A DNA stretch of 64,000 nt, taken from NCBI RefSeq assembly GCF_006337065.1, contig NZ_CP040872.1, positions 1,054,001 to 1,118,000 on the forward strand, given 5' to 3'. Under the pieces are notes generated by a model. It worked only from the letters and a program-made list of their open reading frames with translations. It was not told the origin of the DNA and made no database searches. Below, in pieces: positions 48,422-64,000 of this stretch (within the stretch, counting starts at the first letter, position 1; the number at the start of each line of letters is the position of its first letter). Both the position numbers and the translations under genes were made by a program. Source of the DNA: Agromyces laixinhei. Lineage in GTDB: Bacteria > Actinomycetota > Actinomycetes > Actinomycetales > Microbacteriaceae.

Positions 48422-49084
48422 ATGTTCCGCCTCGCCTCGTTCCACCGTCTCGTCACGGCCGTCTGCCTCGCCCTCTGGGCGGTGCTGTCGGTCGTCTTCG
48501 TGTTCACCGCGCCCCCGCTCGACGGGTCGGGCGACGGCGCTTCGCCGCTCGCCGCGGTCGTCTCCGCCTACGCCTTCCTCGCTGCCCAGGCAGCCCTGGT
48601 CGTCGGCATCATCGGCGTCGCACACCTGCTCCGCGACCGCACGCCGGTGCTCGCACCCATCGCGGCGTTGCTGACCATCCTCGGCGCCGTCGGCCATTCG
48701 GCGTTCGCCGGTATCTCGCTCGTCCTCGCAGGTGGTGCGGACGGCGCGCCGGCCGCGGTCGAGGCGGCGTTGCAGGGGCCGGCCGCTGCGCTGTCGATGG
48801 TGAGCCTCGTCGGCGCGGTCGTCGGTGTCATCGTGCTCGCGATCGCGCTGTTCCGGGCCGCACTCGGCGCGACCTGGATCGGCATCGTGCTCCTCGGCTG
48901 GGTCGTGGTGGAGTTCTTCCTCAGCGGCATCGGCCTCTGGGCGATGCTCGGATCGGCCGCCCTTCTCCTCGTCGGCTACGGCGCGATCGCCGTGGTCGTC
49001 TTCCGGAGTGATCTACGCGATTGGATGACGGCGAAGGAGGCGGAGGTCGCTGCGCGACGCGCGGTCGAGCCCGCGTCCGTCTGA
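48422..49084 (+). CDS. Multi-span membrane protein of unknown function, divergent from the two-component system
   Basis: 220 aa, preceded by AAGGAG. Six hydrophobic helices with Ala/Val/Gly-rich character and a charged C-terminal tail (SDLRDWMTAKEAEVAARRAV). Divergent by 189 bp from the histidine kinase gene, an arrangement in which such a gene is often the regulated output. No transporter motif seen. Confidence 0.75.
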   Translation: MFRLASFHRLVTAVCLALWAVLSVVFVFTAPPLDGSGDGASPLAAVVSAYAFLAAQAALVVGIIGVAHLLRDRTPVLAPIAALLTILGAVGHSAFAGISLVLAGGADGAPAAVEAALQGPAAALSMVSLVGAVVGVIVLAIALFRAALGATWIGIVLLGWVVVEFFLSGIGLWAMLGSAALLLVGYGAIAVVVFRSDLRDWMTAKEAEVAARRAVEPASV

Positions 49085-49124
49085 TCCTGATCCGTCGTTC
49101 TCGGAGCCCGCCGCAAGGACTGAT

Positions 49125-49988
49125 TCACGGCTTCGAGAGGAACACCGAGCGCGCCGGCGGCGGTGACGGCACGGCTGTGGCGTCCGTCACGACCGGTGCG
49201 CCGGCGATGAACCGGCGAAGCTCTTCGCCGTCGACGAGCTTCGCCGGCGCCGGGTCGCTCGCGAGGCGACGCGGCAGGCCCGCGAAGGGCAGTTCGTCGT
49301 GGGAGGCGTACATCACGACGTTGCCGAATCGGCGCCCCTTCAACATCGAGGTGTCGGCGGCGATCGCCAGGTGCTCGAAGACGTGCGCGAGCGTCGCGGC
49401 CTGCGAGCGGGCGAAGGCGAGGCCCGCGCCGTCGGCGACGTTGACGGCGACGATGCCGCCCGGTGCCAGGCGCGGCGAGACGAGCCCGTAGAACTCGGTG
49501 CTCGTCACGTGCGCGGGTGTGCGGGCGCCCGAGAAGATGTCGACGATCGCGATGTCGACCGCGCCGTCGAGCCCGGCCGGCAGCTTCGCGAGCACCGCTC
49601 GGGCATCGCCGTGCCGCACGCGCACCTGTGCGCCTCGGGGCAGCGGCAGGTGCTCGCGCACGAACTCGACGAGATCGGATTCGAGCTCGACGACCTGCTG
49701 GCGCGAACCGGGTCGCGTGGCCGCGACGTAGCGGGGGAGCGTGAGCGCGCCGCCGCCGAGGTGCACCGCCGTGATCGCCTGCCCCTCGGGTCGCACGAGG
49801 TCGATCGCATGGCCGATGCGGCGCACGTACTCGAAGCCGAGCCAGTCGGGTCGGTCGACTTCGACGTGCGACTGGGGCGTGCCGTCGACGTAGAGCGTCC
49901 ACGAGCCCGGCGACTGCCGCGACTCCTCGAGCCGCGCGAGATGCCCGCTGGCGGCGAGGCGGCGTTCGAGCTCTGACACGGATGCCAC
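49125..49988 (-). CDS. Spermidine-synthase-like (class I methyltransferase-fold) protein
   Basis: 287 aa. SAM-type nucleotide-binding motif AVHLGGGALTLPRYVAATRP, acidic loop VVELESDLVEFVR, DIAIVDIFSG and PGGIVAVNVADG, as in the spermine/spermidine synthase family. The polyamine-specific motifs are not evident. Tandem with a paralogue at 50034. Confidence 0.82.
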   Translation of the reverse strand: MASVSELERRLAASGHLARLEESRQSPGSWTLYVDGTPQSHVEVDRPDWLGFEYVRRIGHAIDLVRPEGQAITAVHLGGGALTLPRYVAATRPGSRQQVVELESDLVEFVREHLPLPRGAQVRVRHGDARAVLAKLPAGLDGAVDIAIVDIFSGARTPAHVTSTEFYGLVSPRLAPGGIVAVNVADGAGLAFARSQAATLAHVFEHLAIAADTSMLKGRRFGNVVMYASHDELPFAGLPRRLASDPAPAKLVDGEELRRFIAGAPVVTDATAVPSPPPARSVFLSKP

Positions 49989-50033
49989 GCTACCGCGCGG
50001 TGCTGCTCATGCTCCGGCCGAACGCGCTCGCCG

Positions 50034-50786
50034 TCAGCACGCGCCCCACAGCACGAAGTCGAGGCGGTCGCCCTCGAGCACCTCGGCCGGATGCGGCCCG
50101 AGCGCGAGCAGTCGCTCGCCGAGACCGTCGGGCAGGCCATCCGGGGCGGCGACGACCACGGCATTGCCCTCCTCGGCGCCCGAGAGCATGCTCGGGTCGC
50201 CCGCGACGAGCAGTTGCGCACCTGGGTCGGACCTCGAGATCGCACGGGTCTGGCCGCGAAGCCGAACGAGCCCCGCGGCATCGGCCACGTTGACGACGAG
50301 TGCGCCTCGAGGAGCGAGGAGCCTGAGGCATCCGCCCATGAATGCGGCGGTCTCGACGAACGCGGGCGGCTGCAGGCGGCGGTAGAGGTCGACGATCACG
50401 ACGTCGAACGATGCGGTGAGCGTGTCGATGACGGATGCCGCGTCGCCGACGACGAACTCGATGTCGGCGTCACCGGGCAGCGGCAGACGAACGAGCACCG
50501 CCTCGAGCACTTCGCGGTCGATGTCGACCACGACCTGCGAGGAACCGGGGCGGGTGGCCGCGACATACCGCGCGAGCGTGAGGGCGCCGCCGCCGAGGTG
50601 CGCCGCACGCAGCGGTGCCCCGGGAGCACCGAGCGCGTCGAGCACGTGACCGACGCGGCGCGTGTACTCGAAGAACAACCGGGTCGGGTCGACCGCATCG
50701 ACGTGCGACTGCGCGGTGCCGTCGACGAGCAGTGTCAGCCCGTTCGACGAGAACACGTCGGCTTCGAACTCGATGCGCCGATTCAT
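50034..50786 (-). CDS. Spermidine-synthase-like paralogue
   Basis: 250 aa. Same architecture and wording as its neighbour: TLLVDGTAQSHVDAVDP, LFFEYTRRVGHVLDAL, AAHLGGGALTLARYVAATRP, DVVIVDLYRRLQPPAFVE. Lacks the C-terminal extension of the other copy. The pair looks like an old tandem duplication, now quite diverged. Function unknown. Confidence 0.82.
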   Translation of the reverse strand: MNRRIEFEADVFSSNGLTLLVDGTAQSHVDAVDPTRLFFEYTRRVGHVLDALGAPGAPLRAAHLGGGALTLARYVAATRPGSSQVVVDIDREVLEAVLVRLPLPGDADIEFVVGDAASVIDTLTASFDVVIVDLYRRLQPPAFVETAAFMGGCLRLLAPRGALVVNVADAAGLVRLRGQTRAISRSDPGAQLLVAGDPSMLSGAEEGNAVVVAAPDGLPDGLGERLLALGPHPAEVLEGDRLDFVLWGAC

Positions 50787-50870
50787 GCCTGAATCGTGCC
50801 ATGCGCGGGCCGCCGAACCGGGTGCGGGAACGGGTTATACCGGAGAGCCGGAGACAAATCAAGATTCGAC

Positions 50871-50899
50871 TGGACACGCGGCGATCGGCAGCATATAGT
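50871..50899 (+). promoter_or_regulatory. Promoter of the rpoB-rpoC operon
   Basis: TGGACA (50871-50876), exactly 17 bp, TATAGT (50894-50899): near-consensus sigma-A promoter in an otherwise AT-poor region, giving a leader of about 150 bases. The rest of the 270 bp before rpoB holds no gene I can support. Confidence 0.75.
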
Positions 50900-51056
50900 T
50901 AACCTTTGCGCTCCCAGACCCACCATGCCTTCATATTGCGGTCGGCTTCTGTGCGTGTCGAGATCCTGAGGTCTTCGGCATCCGCACTCGTCTGAGGGGT
51001 TCCACTCTCCGCTACCGACAGTGAACCGGCCCGACGGGGCCATGGAGGTTACTCAC

Positions 51057-54548
<3,492 letters not shown>

Positions 54549-54591
54549 GCCAGGCCAGTAGACGAATACAGAAACTTTCCAAGGAGAGAAA

Positions 54592-58488
<3,897 letters not shown>

Positions 58489-58504
58489 TCAGCCGATACG
58501 ACGA

Positions 58505-58545
58505 CAGGGCCTCGGAGCAATCCGGGGCCCTGTCTCGTTCGCTCG
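58505..58545 (+). terminator. Terminator of the rpoBC operon
   Basis: ACAGGGCCTCGG (58505-58516) pairs over 12 bp with CCGGGGCCCTGT (58523-58534) with one G-T pair around AGCAAT, followed by a T/C-rich stretch (CTCGTTCGCTCG). Starts 17 bases after the rpoC stop. Confidence 0.85.
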
Positions 58546-58649
58546 TCCGAATGCTCCGCGAAGCGCCGTGCGCGCTCCCGGAATCCGGCCCTCGCCGTTG
58601 CTACAGTTGGCCGATCACGGGTACGAGGATGCCCGGAAGGAGCGCGACC

Positions 58650-59687
58650 ATGAGCAGCACGACTCCCGGCAACGACCCGGAAGGCCACGGCGAGCAGTCC
58701 GATCCGATCGACGACGACCACCTCGACGCTTCCGCTCCGGCCGGCGACGGGAGCGAGGCGAGCCAGGTCGACGAGCCCGCACCGAACGAGACGGGCGCGA
58801 TCGACGAGCCAGCACCGAGCGAGACGGGCGCGATCGACGAGCCCGACGCCGAATCGCCCGCCGAACCAGCTGCTCCGGTCTCTGACACGGCGGAACCCGA
58901 TGCCGCGACCTCCCGCCTCGACGAGGCGGTCGAACGGGCGAGCGCACACCCCGCGCCCGATGACGCCGACGGAATCGACGACGCGGATGCCGCGGCACCC
59001 GCCGACCCCGTCGCCGCCGACGCCGTGCGACGCGAGACCTACGTGCCGGCCTCGACCGTCGCAGCAGGCACGGGCGCCGCGACGCTCGCCGAGACGCCTG
59101 AACCGTTGTACGTCGCTCCGCAACCGGGGCCGCAGACGATCTACGTGCAAGCTCCCACGCCTCCGAAGACGAAGGGCAACCGGGGGTTCGGCGTGCTCGT
59201 CGCCCTCATCGGCACGGTGGCGTTCGGCGTGCTCTACGCCGCCATCGCCTACGCGCTCTACGTGAGCTACGGCGCACCGGCGGGCGAGGCGATCGGCATC
59301 GGCGAGTTCCTCATCGAGCCCACGTTCTGGGTTCCGGTCGTCGCCTTCTTCGTGGGCTTCGCCCTGCTTGCTGCGATCGTCAACCGCGGGCCCTGGTGGA
59401 CCTACGCGGTGTTCGGCCTGCTCGTCGGGGTCGTCGTCTACTTCGCGTACATCGGCGGGGCGCTCCTCGCAGTGCAGGCCTGGACGCTCACGCTCGACCA
59501 GGCACAGGAGTTCATCTCGCAGCGCTGGCTCGACCCCTTCGCGATCATCGCGGCCGTCATCGCTCGCGAGATCCCGATCTGGCTCGGCGGCTGGATCGCC
59601 GCGCGAGGCCGCACCGTCACCGAGCGCAACCGCCTCGCGCTCGAGGCGTACGACCGTGAACTCGCGGCCGGGCCGCAAGTGCGCTGA
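58650..59687 (+). CDS. Membrane protein with long acidic, repeat-bearing N-terminus
   Basis: 345 aa from ATG 58650, preceded by GGAAGGAG. The first 165 residues are acidic and disordered (Asp/Glu/Ala/Pro) and contain the 33-bp repeat. Then four transmembrane helices (GVLVALIGTVAFGVLYAAIA, VPVVAFFVGFALLAAIV, WTYAVFGLLVGVVVYFAYIG, DPFAIIAAVIAREIPIWLGG) and a short charged end. No family recognised. Convergent with the lipoprotein gene at 59694. Confidence 0.75.
   Translation: MSSTTPGNDPEGHGEQSDPIDDDHLDASAPAGDGSEASQVDEPAPNETGAIDEPAPSETGAIDEPDAESPAEPAAPVSDTAEPDAATSRLDEAVERASAHPAPDDADGIDDADAAAPADPVAADAVRRETYVPASTVAAGTGAATLAETPEPLYVAPQPGPQTIYVQAPTPPKTKGNRGFGVLVALIGTVAFGVLYAAIAYALYVSYGAPAGEAIGIGEFLIEPTFWVPVVAFFVGFALLAAIVNRGPWWTYAVFGLLVGVVVYFAYIGGALLAVQAWTLTLDQAQEFISQRWLDPFAIIAAVIAREIPIWLGGWIAARGRTVTERNRLALEAYDRELAAGPQVR
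58770..58835. repeat. Two 33-bp in-frame repeats encoding DEPAP(N/S)ETGAI
   Basis: Units at 58770-58802 and 58803-58835 differ in two bases, and a third begins with GACGAGCCC before diverging. They lengthen the acidic N-terminus of the membrane protein. Confidence 0.88.
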
Positions 59688-59693
59688 GCCCGG

Positions 59694-60488
59694 TCAGCCG
59701 CAGGGCAGCACGGCGTCGGCGTCGAGGTCGACGGGTTCACCCCACGCCGTGAAAGCGAGTTCGGTGTCGCCCCCGAGCTCTGCGATGCTGAGCGAACGCG
59801 GCAGCGGCGGACCGTATCGTTCGACCGTGAGCACACCCACCATCGCCTCGGACGAGCCGATCTGCACCGCGAGCGTGGCGTCGTCGTCGTCGGGAGCTGC
59901 CACCGACAGCTGTGCGCCGGACAACACCTCGTCGAGGAGCGCGGCCGGCTCGGTGAACGGCGCCCACTGGGCGACGGCCGGATCGGTGCCGACCGTGCAC
60001 TGCACGGCCGTCAGTTCGGGGCGCCCGCTCGAAGCGGCGGAGGCGTCGTTGCCCCACACCCGGGTGCTCCCGTCTTCGACGAGCAGCCGCGTCTCGAGGG
60101 CGCCCGAGATGAAGTGCGCCAGATAGCCGGCCGGTCGGCCCGTGTAGTCGATCGTCAGCATGCGGCCGGGCAACGACCCACCATCTTCTGTGGTGATGAA
60201 CTCGTGCACAGTGCCGTGCATCGACACCGCCCCGGCTTCGTGCATCGACTGCACGACGATCGAGGCGATCTCACTGGTCGGAGCGAGCCAGAGCCCGTTG
60301 CCGGATGCGCCGTCGAACGATCCGGCATCGATGCCCTCGGGCGCTGCCGGCAGCTCGGGCGGCGTGCTGCAGGCGGTGAGCAGTGCCGAGGCCGTCAGTG
60401 CGGCCACGATGAGAGCGACACCCCGGACGCGACGACCCGCGGTGTGCGCGCGTGCCGTGCGGAGTGCTGCGCTGCGGGGCGCGGTCAC
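59694..60488 (-). CDS. Putative lipoprotein of unknown function (beside a T7SS-like locus)
   Basis: 264 aa from GTG 60488, overlapping the upstream stop as GTGA. Signal with lipobox LLTAC; the mature part is a soluble domain with paired cysteines (VQCTVG, VLPCG). Co-transcribed with the TM protein upstream and divergent from the FHA/FtsK-type ATPase gene cluster, so a role in that envelope system is possible. Confidence 0.72.
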   Translation of the reverse strand: MTAPRSAALRTARAHTAGRRVRGVALIVAALTASALLTACSTPPELPAAPEGIDAGSFDGASGNGLWLAPTSEIASIVVQSMHEAGAVSMHGTVHEFITTEDGGSLPGRMLTIDYTGRPAGYLAHFISGALETRLLVEDGSTRVWGNDASAASSGRPELTAVQCTVGTDPAVAQWAPFTEPAALLDEVLSGAQLSVAAPDDDDATLAVQIGSSEAMVGVLTVERYGPPLPRSLSIAELGGDTELAFTAWGEPVDLDADAVLPCG

Positions 60489-61045
60489 GATGCGGCGTCC
60501 GCCGCGCAGATGCTCGCGCCCTTCTGGCCGGCGACGGTGCCGGCGTCGAGCGACACCTCGCCCTGATCGCCCGCGGGCCGCACCACGAAGCAGGTGCGGT
60601 CGTCGTAGAGCCCGGCAGCGGCGGGCAGCCACGCCTCGGTGCCGGTCACGAAACCGGTGAGGTCACTCGCGGTGCCATCGCCGGAGACGGCGAAGAGCGC
60701 GTAGTCGGCCTCGGGGCCCGACCAGTCGAGGCGCAGGTTGCCGGACTCTGTGCTCGCCGAGAGAGCCGAGACCTTCACGTTCGAGTCGGTGAGGGCGGAG
60801 ACGATGAGCCAGGCAGCGAGTGCGGCCAGGGCGAGGAAGGTGAGGCAGACCGAGACGATGAAGGCAGGCTGCAGCCACCATCGCCGCACACGTTCCGGCG
60901 CCTCGGTGAGTTCGGGCAGCACCGAACCGCCGTTGCCGAGCGCGCGGTCTCCTCCGCGGCCACCGAGCTTGGGTTGGCCGGCGGCGTCGCCGACCGTCGC
61001 TCGCCCGGTCGCCGTCGATGACATCGCGGTCAGGCGGTCGGTCAT
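60485..61045 (-). CDS. Single-span membrane protein with fibronectin-III-like exterior
   Basis: 186 aa from ATG 61045 (ATG 61024 possible). Cytoplasmic N-terminus of about 60 residues, one transmembrane helix (PAFIVSVCLTFLALAALAAW, extending a little further), then a beta-rich extracytoplasmic domain with NLRLDWSGPEADYALFAVSG and a cysteine pair (DRTCFVVRP, GASICAA). Two-gene minus operon with the lipoprotein. Confidence 0.7.
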   Translation of the reverse strand: MTDRLTAMSSTATGRATVGDAAGQPKLGGRGGDRALGNGGSVLPELTEAPERVRRWWLQPAFIVSVCLTFLALAALAAWLIVSALTDSNVKVSALSASTESGNLRLDWSGPEADYALFAVSGDGTASDLTGFVTGTEAWLPAAAGLYDDRTCFVVRPAGDQGEVSLDAGTVAGQKGASICAADAAS

Positions 61046-61124
61046 CTCTCGGCTCCAGCCTTCGGTGCCCGGAGTACGGGCGCGGGTGTTCGGTGCGGCG
61101 GTATTCGCCCGGTCGCGCCGTGAT

Positions 61125-61136
61125 GGTCGCGCGACC
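61125..61136. promoter_or_regulatory. Palindrome GGTCGCGCGACC between divergent genes
   Basis: A perfect 12-bp palindrome in the 159-bp region between the minus operon (61045) and the plus operon. GC-rich palindromes arise easily here, so its meaning as an operator is weak. Confidence 0.25.
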
Positions 61137-61204
61137 GCGTACCATGCTATATCGGTGCGCCTGCTCGGCCGGGCGCCCATCGGACAGTGCTGGAGAGGAT
61201 GAGC

Positions 61205-62296
61205 GTGGGCATGGTGCGACGACTCCCGGCGATCGCCGTGGTCTTCCTCATGATGTTCGCGACGCTGCTCCCGGCGTCTTCCGCGCGCGCCGCTGAAACT
61301 GCTGCTGCGCAGCCCGACGCCGACCCCGCTCGCGTGGCGATCCCCTACCTCGGCACCGCCTCCATCGACATCGCCGCTCCCTGGTCCATCACCGATTGCG
61401 CCGCACCGCTCGCCGCGACCCCGTTGGTCACCGCCTGCGAAGCCGGCAAGATCTCGCTCGCCGCCCCCGTGTACGACCCGGATGCAGGTGCCACAGCGCT
61501 GCGGCTGTCGCTGAGCGACGGACGCATCACCACGACGACGGTGTACCAAGTGGTACTCGAACCGCCGGCGGTGCCCACGGCGACGCCGAGCTCCGAGCTG
61601 CGCCCCGCTCCCGCCGGTTCGCTGCTTCGCATCCCGATCTCCGACCTCGGACTCGAGTGCCAGGTGTGCAGCGACACCGGCGGCAACCTGCGCGCGGTCG
61701 CCGTGCAGCCCGCGAGCGCCGGTTCACTCTGGGCGACCCCGACGCACCTGGTGTTCCGTGCCGCGGCAGATGCCCGAGGTCCCGTCGAACTCGTCTTCCG
61801 CTTCGCGGACGACTTCGGTTCATGGTCGGCCGACGCGAAACTCGGTGTCTCGATCCTCGACCCGGTCGACCGGCCGCTGGCCACCGCAGACGTGGTCGTC
61901 GAGCTCGTCGAAGGCGGGGCGAGCGTCGACCTGAACGAGCTCGCCTTCCCGCTCGGAGGGGGCGAGCTGATCGTCGTCGGCTGCGGCAACCCCGTTCGGG
62001 GGCAGGTGCGCTGCGCAGCCGACGGCACCGCCGAGTACCGCGGCGACGGCGGCACCGATCAGTTCTCGTTCCAGGTGGCGACGGCCGATGGCGGTCGCGG
62101 CTTCGGCTCGGTCACCGTTGTACCGGCCGGTGCGACCGAGCCCGGCGCCGGCACGGCGCCGATCGCGCCGCCGAAGCAGTCGAAGCAGGGCGTGCCCGTG
62201 TTCGTCCCGCCCGCAGTGCCGGTCGAAGACGATGCGGCCGCCGACGGCGGGCTGCTCCGACCGCTGCTCTCGGTGTTCGATCGGGTCGGCGCCTGA
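61205..62296 (+). CDS. Secreted Ig-like-domain protein of a type VII secretion-like locus
   Basis: 363 aa from GTG 61205, 6 bases after GGAGAGG (61192-61198); ATG 61199 and ATG 61211 are alternatives. Sec signal peptide (LPAIAVVFLMMFATLLPASSARA). Then beta-sandwich domains with PVYDPDAGATALRLSLSDG and a C-terminal VATADGGRGFGSVTVVPAG, as in cadherin/Ig-like repeats, and an Asp/Ala-rich end. No membrane anchor seen at the C-terminus. It precedes the ATPase gene by 47 bp. Confidence 0.72.
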   Translation: MGMVRRLPAIAVVFLMMFATLLPASSARAAETAAAQPDADPARVAIPYLGTASIDIAAPWSITDCAAPLAATPLVTACEAGKISLAAPVYDPDAGATALRLSLSDGRITTTTVYQVVLEPPAVPTATPSSELRPAPAGSLLRIPISDLGLECQVCSDTGGNLRAVAVQPASAGSLWATPTHLVFRAAADARGPVELVFRFADDFGSWSADAKLGVSILDPVDRPLATADVVVELVEGGASVDLNELAFPLGGGELIVVGCGNPVRGQVRCAADGTAEYRGDGGTDQFSFQVATADGGRGFGSVTVVPAGATEPGAGTAPIAPPKQSKQGVPVFVPPAVPVEDDAAADGGLLRPLLSVFDRVGA

Positions 62297-62343
62297 CGAG
62301 TGATGAGTGAAGCACGAGTGACCGAAGGCGGAGGGCAGGACCG

Positions 62344-64000
62344 ATGAGCCTGAGACTGACGATCGATCCGGCGACCGGGAGCGGGGCCACGGGCTCGTGG
62401 TCGCTCGACGTGGATGAGGCGACGACCGTCGGCGAGGTCGCCGAGGCGCTCGGCCTGCCCAGCGTCGCGCTCGACCCGCTCGCCGGTGAGACGGCATCGC
62501 TCTCCGAGAGCACCCTGCTGTCCGGGGCATCCGTGCCGAATCGAGGCGACCAGTCGCTGCCGCTGGGCACGCTGCGCCTCGAGTTCGTCGGCGGCCCCTT
62601 CGCGGGCGACGCCGTCGCCCTCGCCCGGGGCGCCGTCGTGACCGTCGGCCGCGATTCGGGCGCCTCGATCGTCGTCGCCGACGGCGCGCTGGCGCCGATG
62701 CACGCGAGCCTCGCCCTCAGCGACGCGACGACCGGAGACGGACGCCCCGCGCGCCTGGTCGCGACCCTGACCCCGGCGCCCGGAGCGGATGTCTGGGTCA
62801 ACGGAGAGCGTCTCGAGGACGCGCGCGAGATCGTTCCCGCCGATCTGCTGCAGCTCGGCAGCAGCGTGCTGCGACTCGGTGTCGCGCCGGCCGCCGATGC
62901 CGACCTCACCCGTGATGCACTCGGCGATCGCGGATTCAACCGCCCGTCGCGCATCCGCCCCGCGATCGAGCAACCGACCATCCCACTGCCGGGAGATCGC
63001 CCCGAAGACCCCGATCAGTCGCCGCTGCCGTGGCTGTCGGCGATCATCCCCGTCGTGCTCGGCGTGACCATGGCGTTGGTGTTCGGCCGGGCGATCATGC
63101 TGCTGATGGCTGCGGCCAGCCCGATCATGGTCATCGGCTCCTTCCTCACCAACCGCAAGCTGGCGAAGAAGAAGGGCGTGAAGACCGAACGCCAGTGGAT
63201 CGAGGAGGTGCGCGTCGCAGAGGGGCGAATCGAAGACCTCGCCAAGGTGCAGCGGCTCGCGAACTGGTACCGGCTGCCCGACCCCGTCGTCATCGGCGAT
63301 ATCGCGACCAAGCCGATGTCGCGCCTCTGGGAGCGGCGCCGGGCCGACTCCGATGCCCTGTCGATGCGCGTCGGAGTGGCAGAGGTCTCCCTCGACGTGC
63401 GCTTCGAGGGTGGGGGCCGCGACCGAGGTGAGACCCGCCGCGTCGGCGTGTCCCCGTCACCGGTCGCAGCTGACCTGCGCAACGGGCCCCTCGGCATCGC
63501 CGGGTCGGCCGACGCCGTCCGCAGCGTCTCACGCTCGATCGTCGCGAGCTTCGCCACGCTGCGATCGCCCCGCGACTCCGAGATCGTCATCGTCTGCCCC
63601 GACGACGCGGCAGAGGACTGGGCGTGGACCCAGTGGCTGCCCCACGTCGAGAGCGGCCCGGCCGCCGCTGCGGTCGGCAACACCGATGACAGCCGGCGCG
63701 AGCGCGTGCGCGAGCTCGGCGTCGTGCTCGAGCAGCGGGTGCGCGCTTCAGGCCAGCGCGGCGCCCCGCCGTCCAACGACATCCTCGTCATCGTCGACGG
63801 TGCCCGTGAATATCGCATGCTGCCGGGCATGGTGCCGTTGCTCGAGCACGGTGCGAACCACGGCATCCACGTCGTCGCCCTCGACAGCGAGCGTGCGCGG
63901 CTGCCGGAAGAGGCCAAGAGCGTGGTCGTGGTCGACGACCACGACCTGGCCATGGCGCGCGTCGAGACCGGCTCCGAGTACTACCCGATGGTGCTGCTCG
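62344..64000 (+). CDS. FHA-domain FtsK/SpoIIIE ATPase of a type VII secretion-like system (EccC/EssC type), 3' end outside window
   Basis: 552 codons are open to the window edge, with no stop. Residues 1-75 resemble the N-terminal domain of EssC; 80-170 form an FHA domain with Gly102-Arg103 (VVTVGRDSGA) and APMHASLAL; 229-271 give two transmembrane helices followed by KLAKKKGVK. After that the EssC-like phrases NGPLGIAGSADAVRSVSRSI and WTQWLPHVESG lead toward the first ATPase domain; no Walker motif is reached before base 64000. Preceded by GAGGGCAGGACCG and the Ig-like gene. Confidence 0.82.
   Translation, partial: MSLRLTIDPATGSGATGSWSLDVDEATTVGEVAEALGLPSVALDPLAGETASLSESTLLSGASVPNRGDQSLPLGTLRLEFVGGPFAGDAVALARGAVVTVGRDSGASIVVADGALAPMHASLALSDATTGDGRPARLVATLTPAPGADVWVNGERLEDAREIVPADLLQLGSSVLRLGVAPAADADLTRDALGDRGFNRPSRIRPAIEQPTIPLPGDRPEDPDQSPLPWLSAIIPVVLGVTMALVFGRAIMLLMAAASPIMVIGSFLTNRKLAKKKGVKTERQWIEEVRVAEGRIEDLAKVQRLANWYRLPDPVVIGDIATKPMSRLWERRRADSDALSMRVGVAEVSLDVRFEGGGRDRGETRRVGVSPSPVAADLRNGPLGIAGSADAVRSVSRSIVASFATLRSPRDSEIVIVCPDDAAEDWAWTQWLPHVESGPAAAAVGNTDDSRRERVRELGVVLEQRVRASGQRGAPPSNDILVIVDGAREYRMLPGMVPLLEHGANHGIHVVALDSERARLPEEAKSVVVVDDHDLAMARVETGSEYYPMVLL

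Overview
The window is a gene-dense, very GC-rich chromosomal segment from an actinobacterium, most likely a member of the Microbacteriaceae close to Agromyces or Microbacterium. This rests on near-exclusive G/C third codon positions, many GTG/TTG starts, 4-8 bp start/stop overlaps, constant use of the words GCATCC and GGATGC, and the gene content (Rv2747-type acetyltransferase beside clpC, DUF3180/PH-domain genes after folK, DUF5997 beside a LysR-like protein, rpoB and rpoC with TTG starts). No phage, insertion sequence, CRISPR array or rRNA was found. There is one tRNA, tRNA-Ser(CGA).

Layout. 1-1201: end of a protein with a cyclic-nucleotide-binding domain, then a cyclase-fold DUF2652 protein. 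1293-10162: a tightly overlapping run ftsH-folE-folP-folB-folK-DUF3180-PH-PH-DUF2520-panC (membrane proteolysis, folate and pantothenate synthesis). 10163-13965: a repeat-filled spacer, lysS, two very small membrane proteins and cardiolipin synthase. 13973-21060: pirin, a lipoprotein, membrane proteins, an XRE/DUF2975 pair divergent from clpC, and an ArgA-like acetyltransferase. 21061-27402: accessory metabolism (truncated SnoaL-like gene, PNPOx-like protein, aminotransferase, flavin monooxygenase, SGNH hydrolase) around radA. 27512-29391: tRNA-Ser, a small zinc-ribbon gene and a divergent Fic gene separated by a perfect 12+12 bp palindrome. 29456-38640: dinB, a YidC paralogue with DUF6412, a GATase plus HTH-less LysR-like protein opposite DUF5997, hydrolases, AraC/VOC pair, DEAD-box helicase. 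38949-50786: small enzymes, the 5-oxoprolinase genes pxpABC, a NarL-type two-component system, and two tandem spermidine-synthase-like genes. 51057-58488: rpoB-rpoC with a clear promoter and terminator. 58650-64000: membrane proteins and the left end of a type VII secretion-like locus, whose FHA/FtsK-type ATPase gene runs off the window.

Most genes are conserved housekeeping genes of this family. The less ordinary material is: the palindrome-controlled zinc-ribbon/Fic pair beside tRNA-Ser; the T7SS-like edge; the cNMP-binding/cyclase-fold neighbours; AT-rich palindromes between the XRE/DUF2975 pair and clpC; and a striking number of short tandem arrays (periods 11, 14, 15, 18, 19, 25 and 33 bp) at gene ends, between genes and in disordered protein tails. 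I found no system I can call certainly new.
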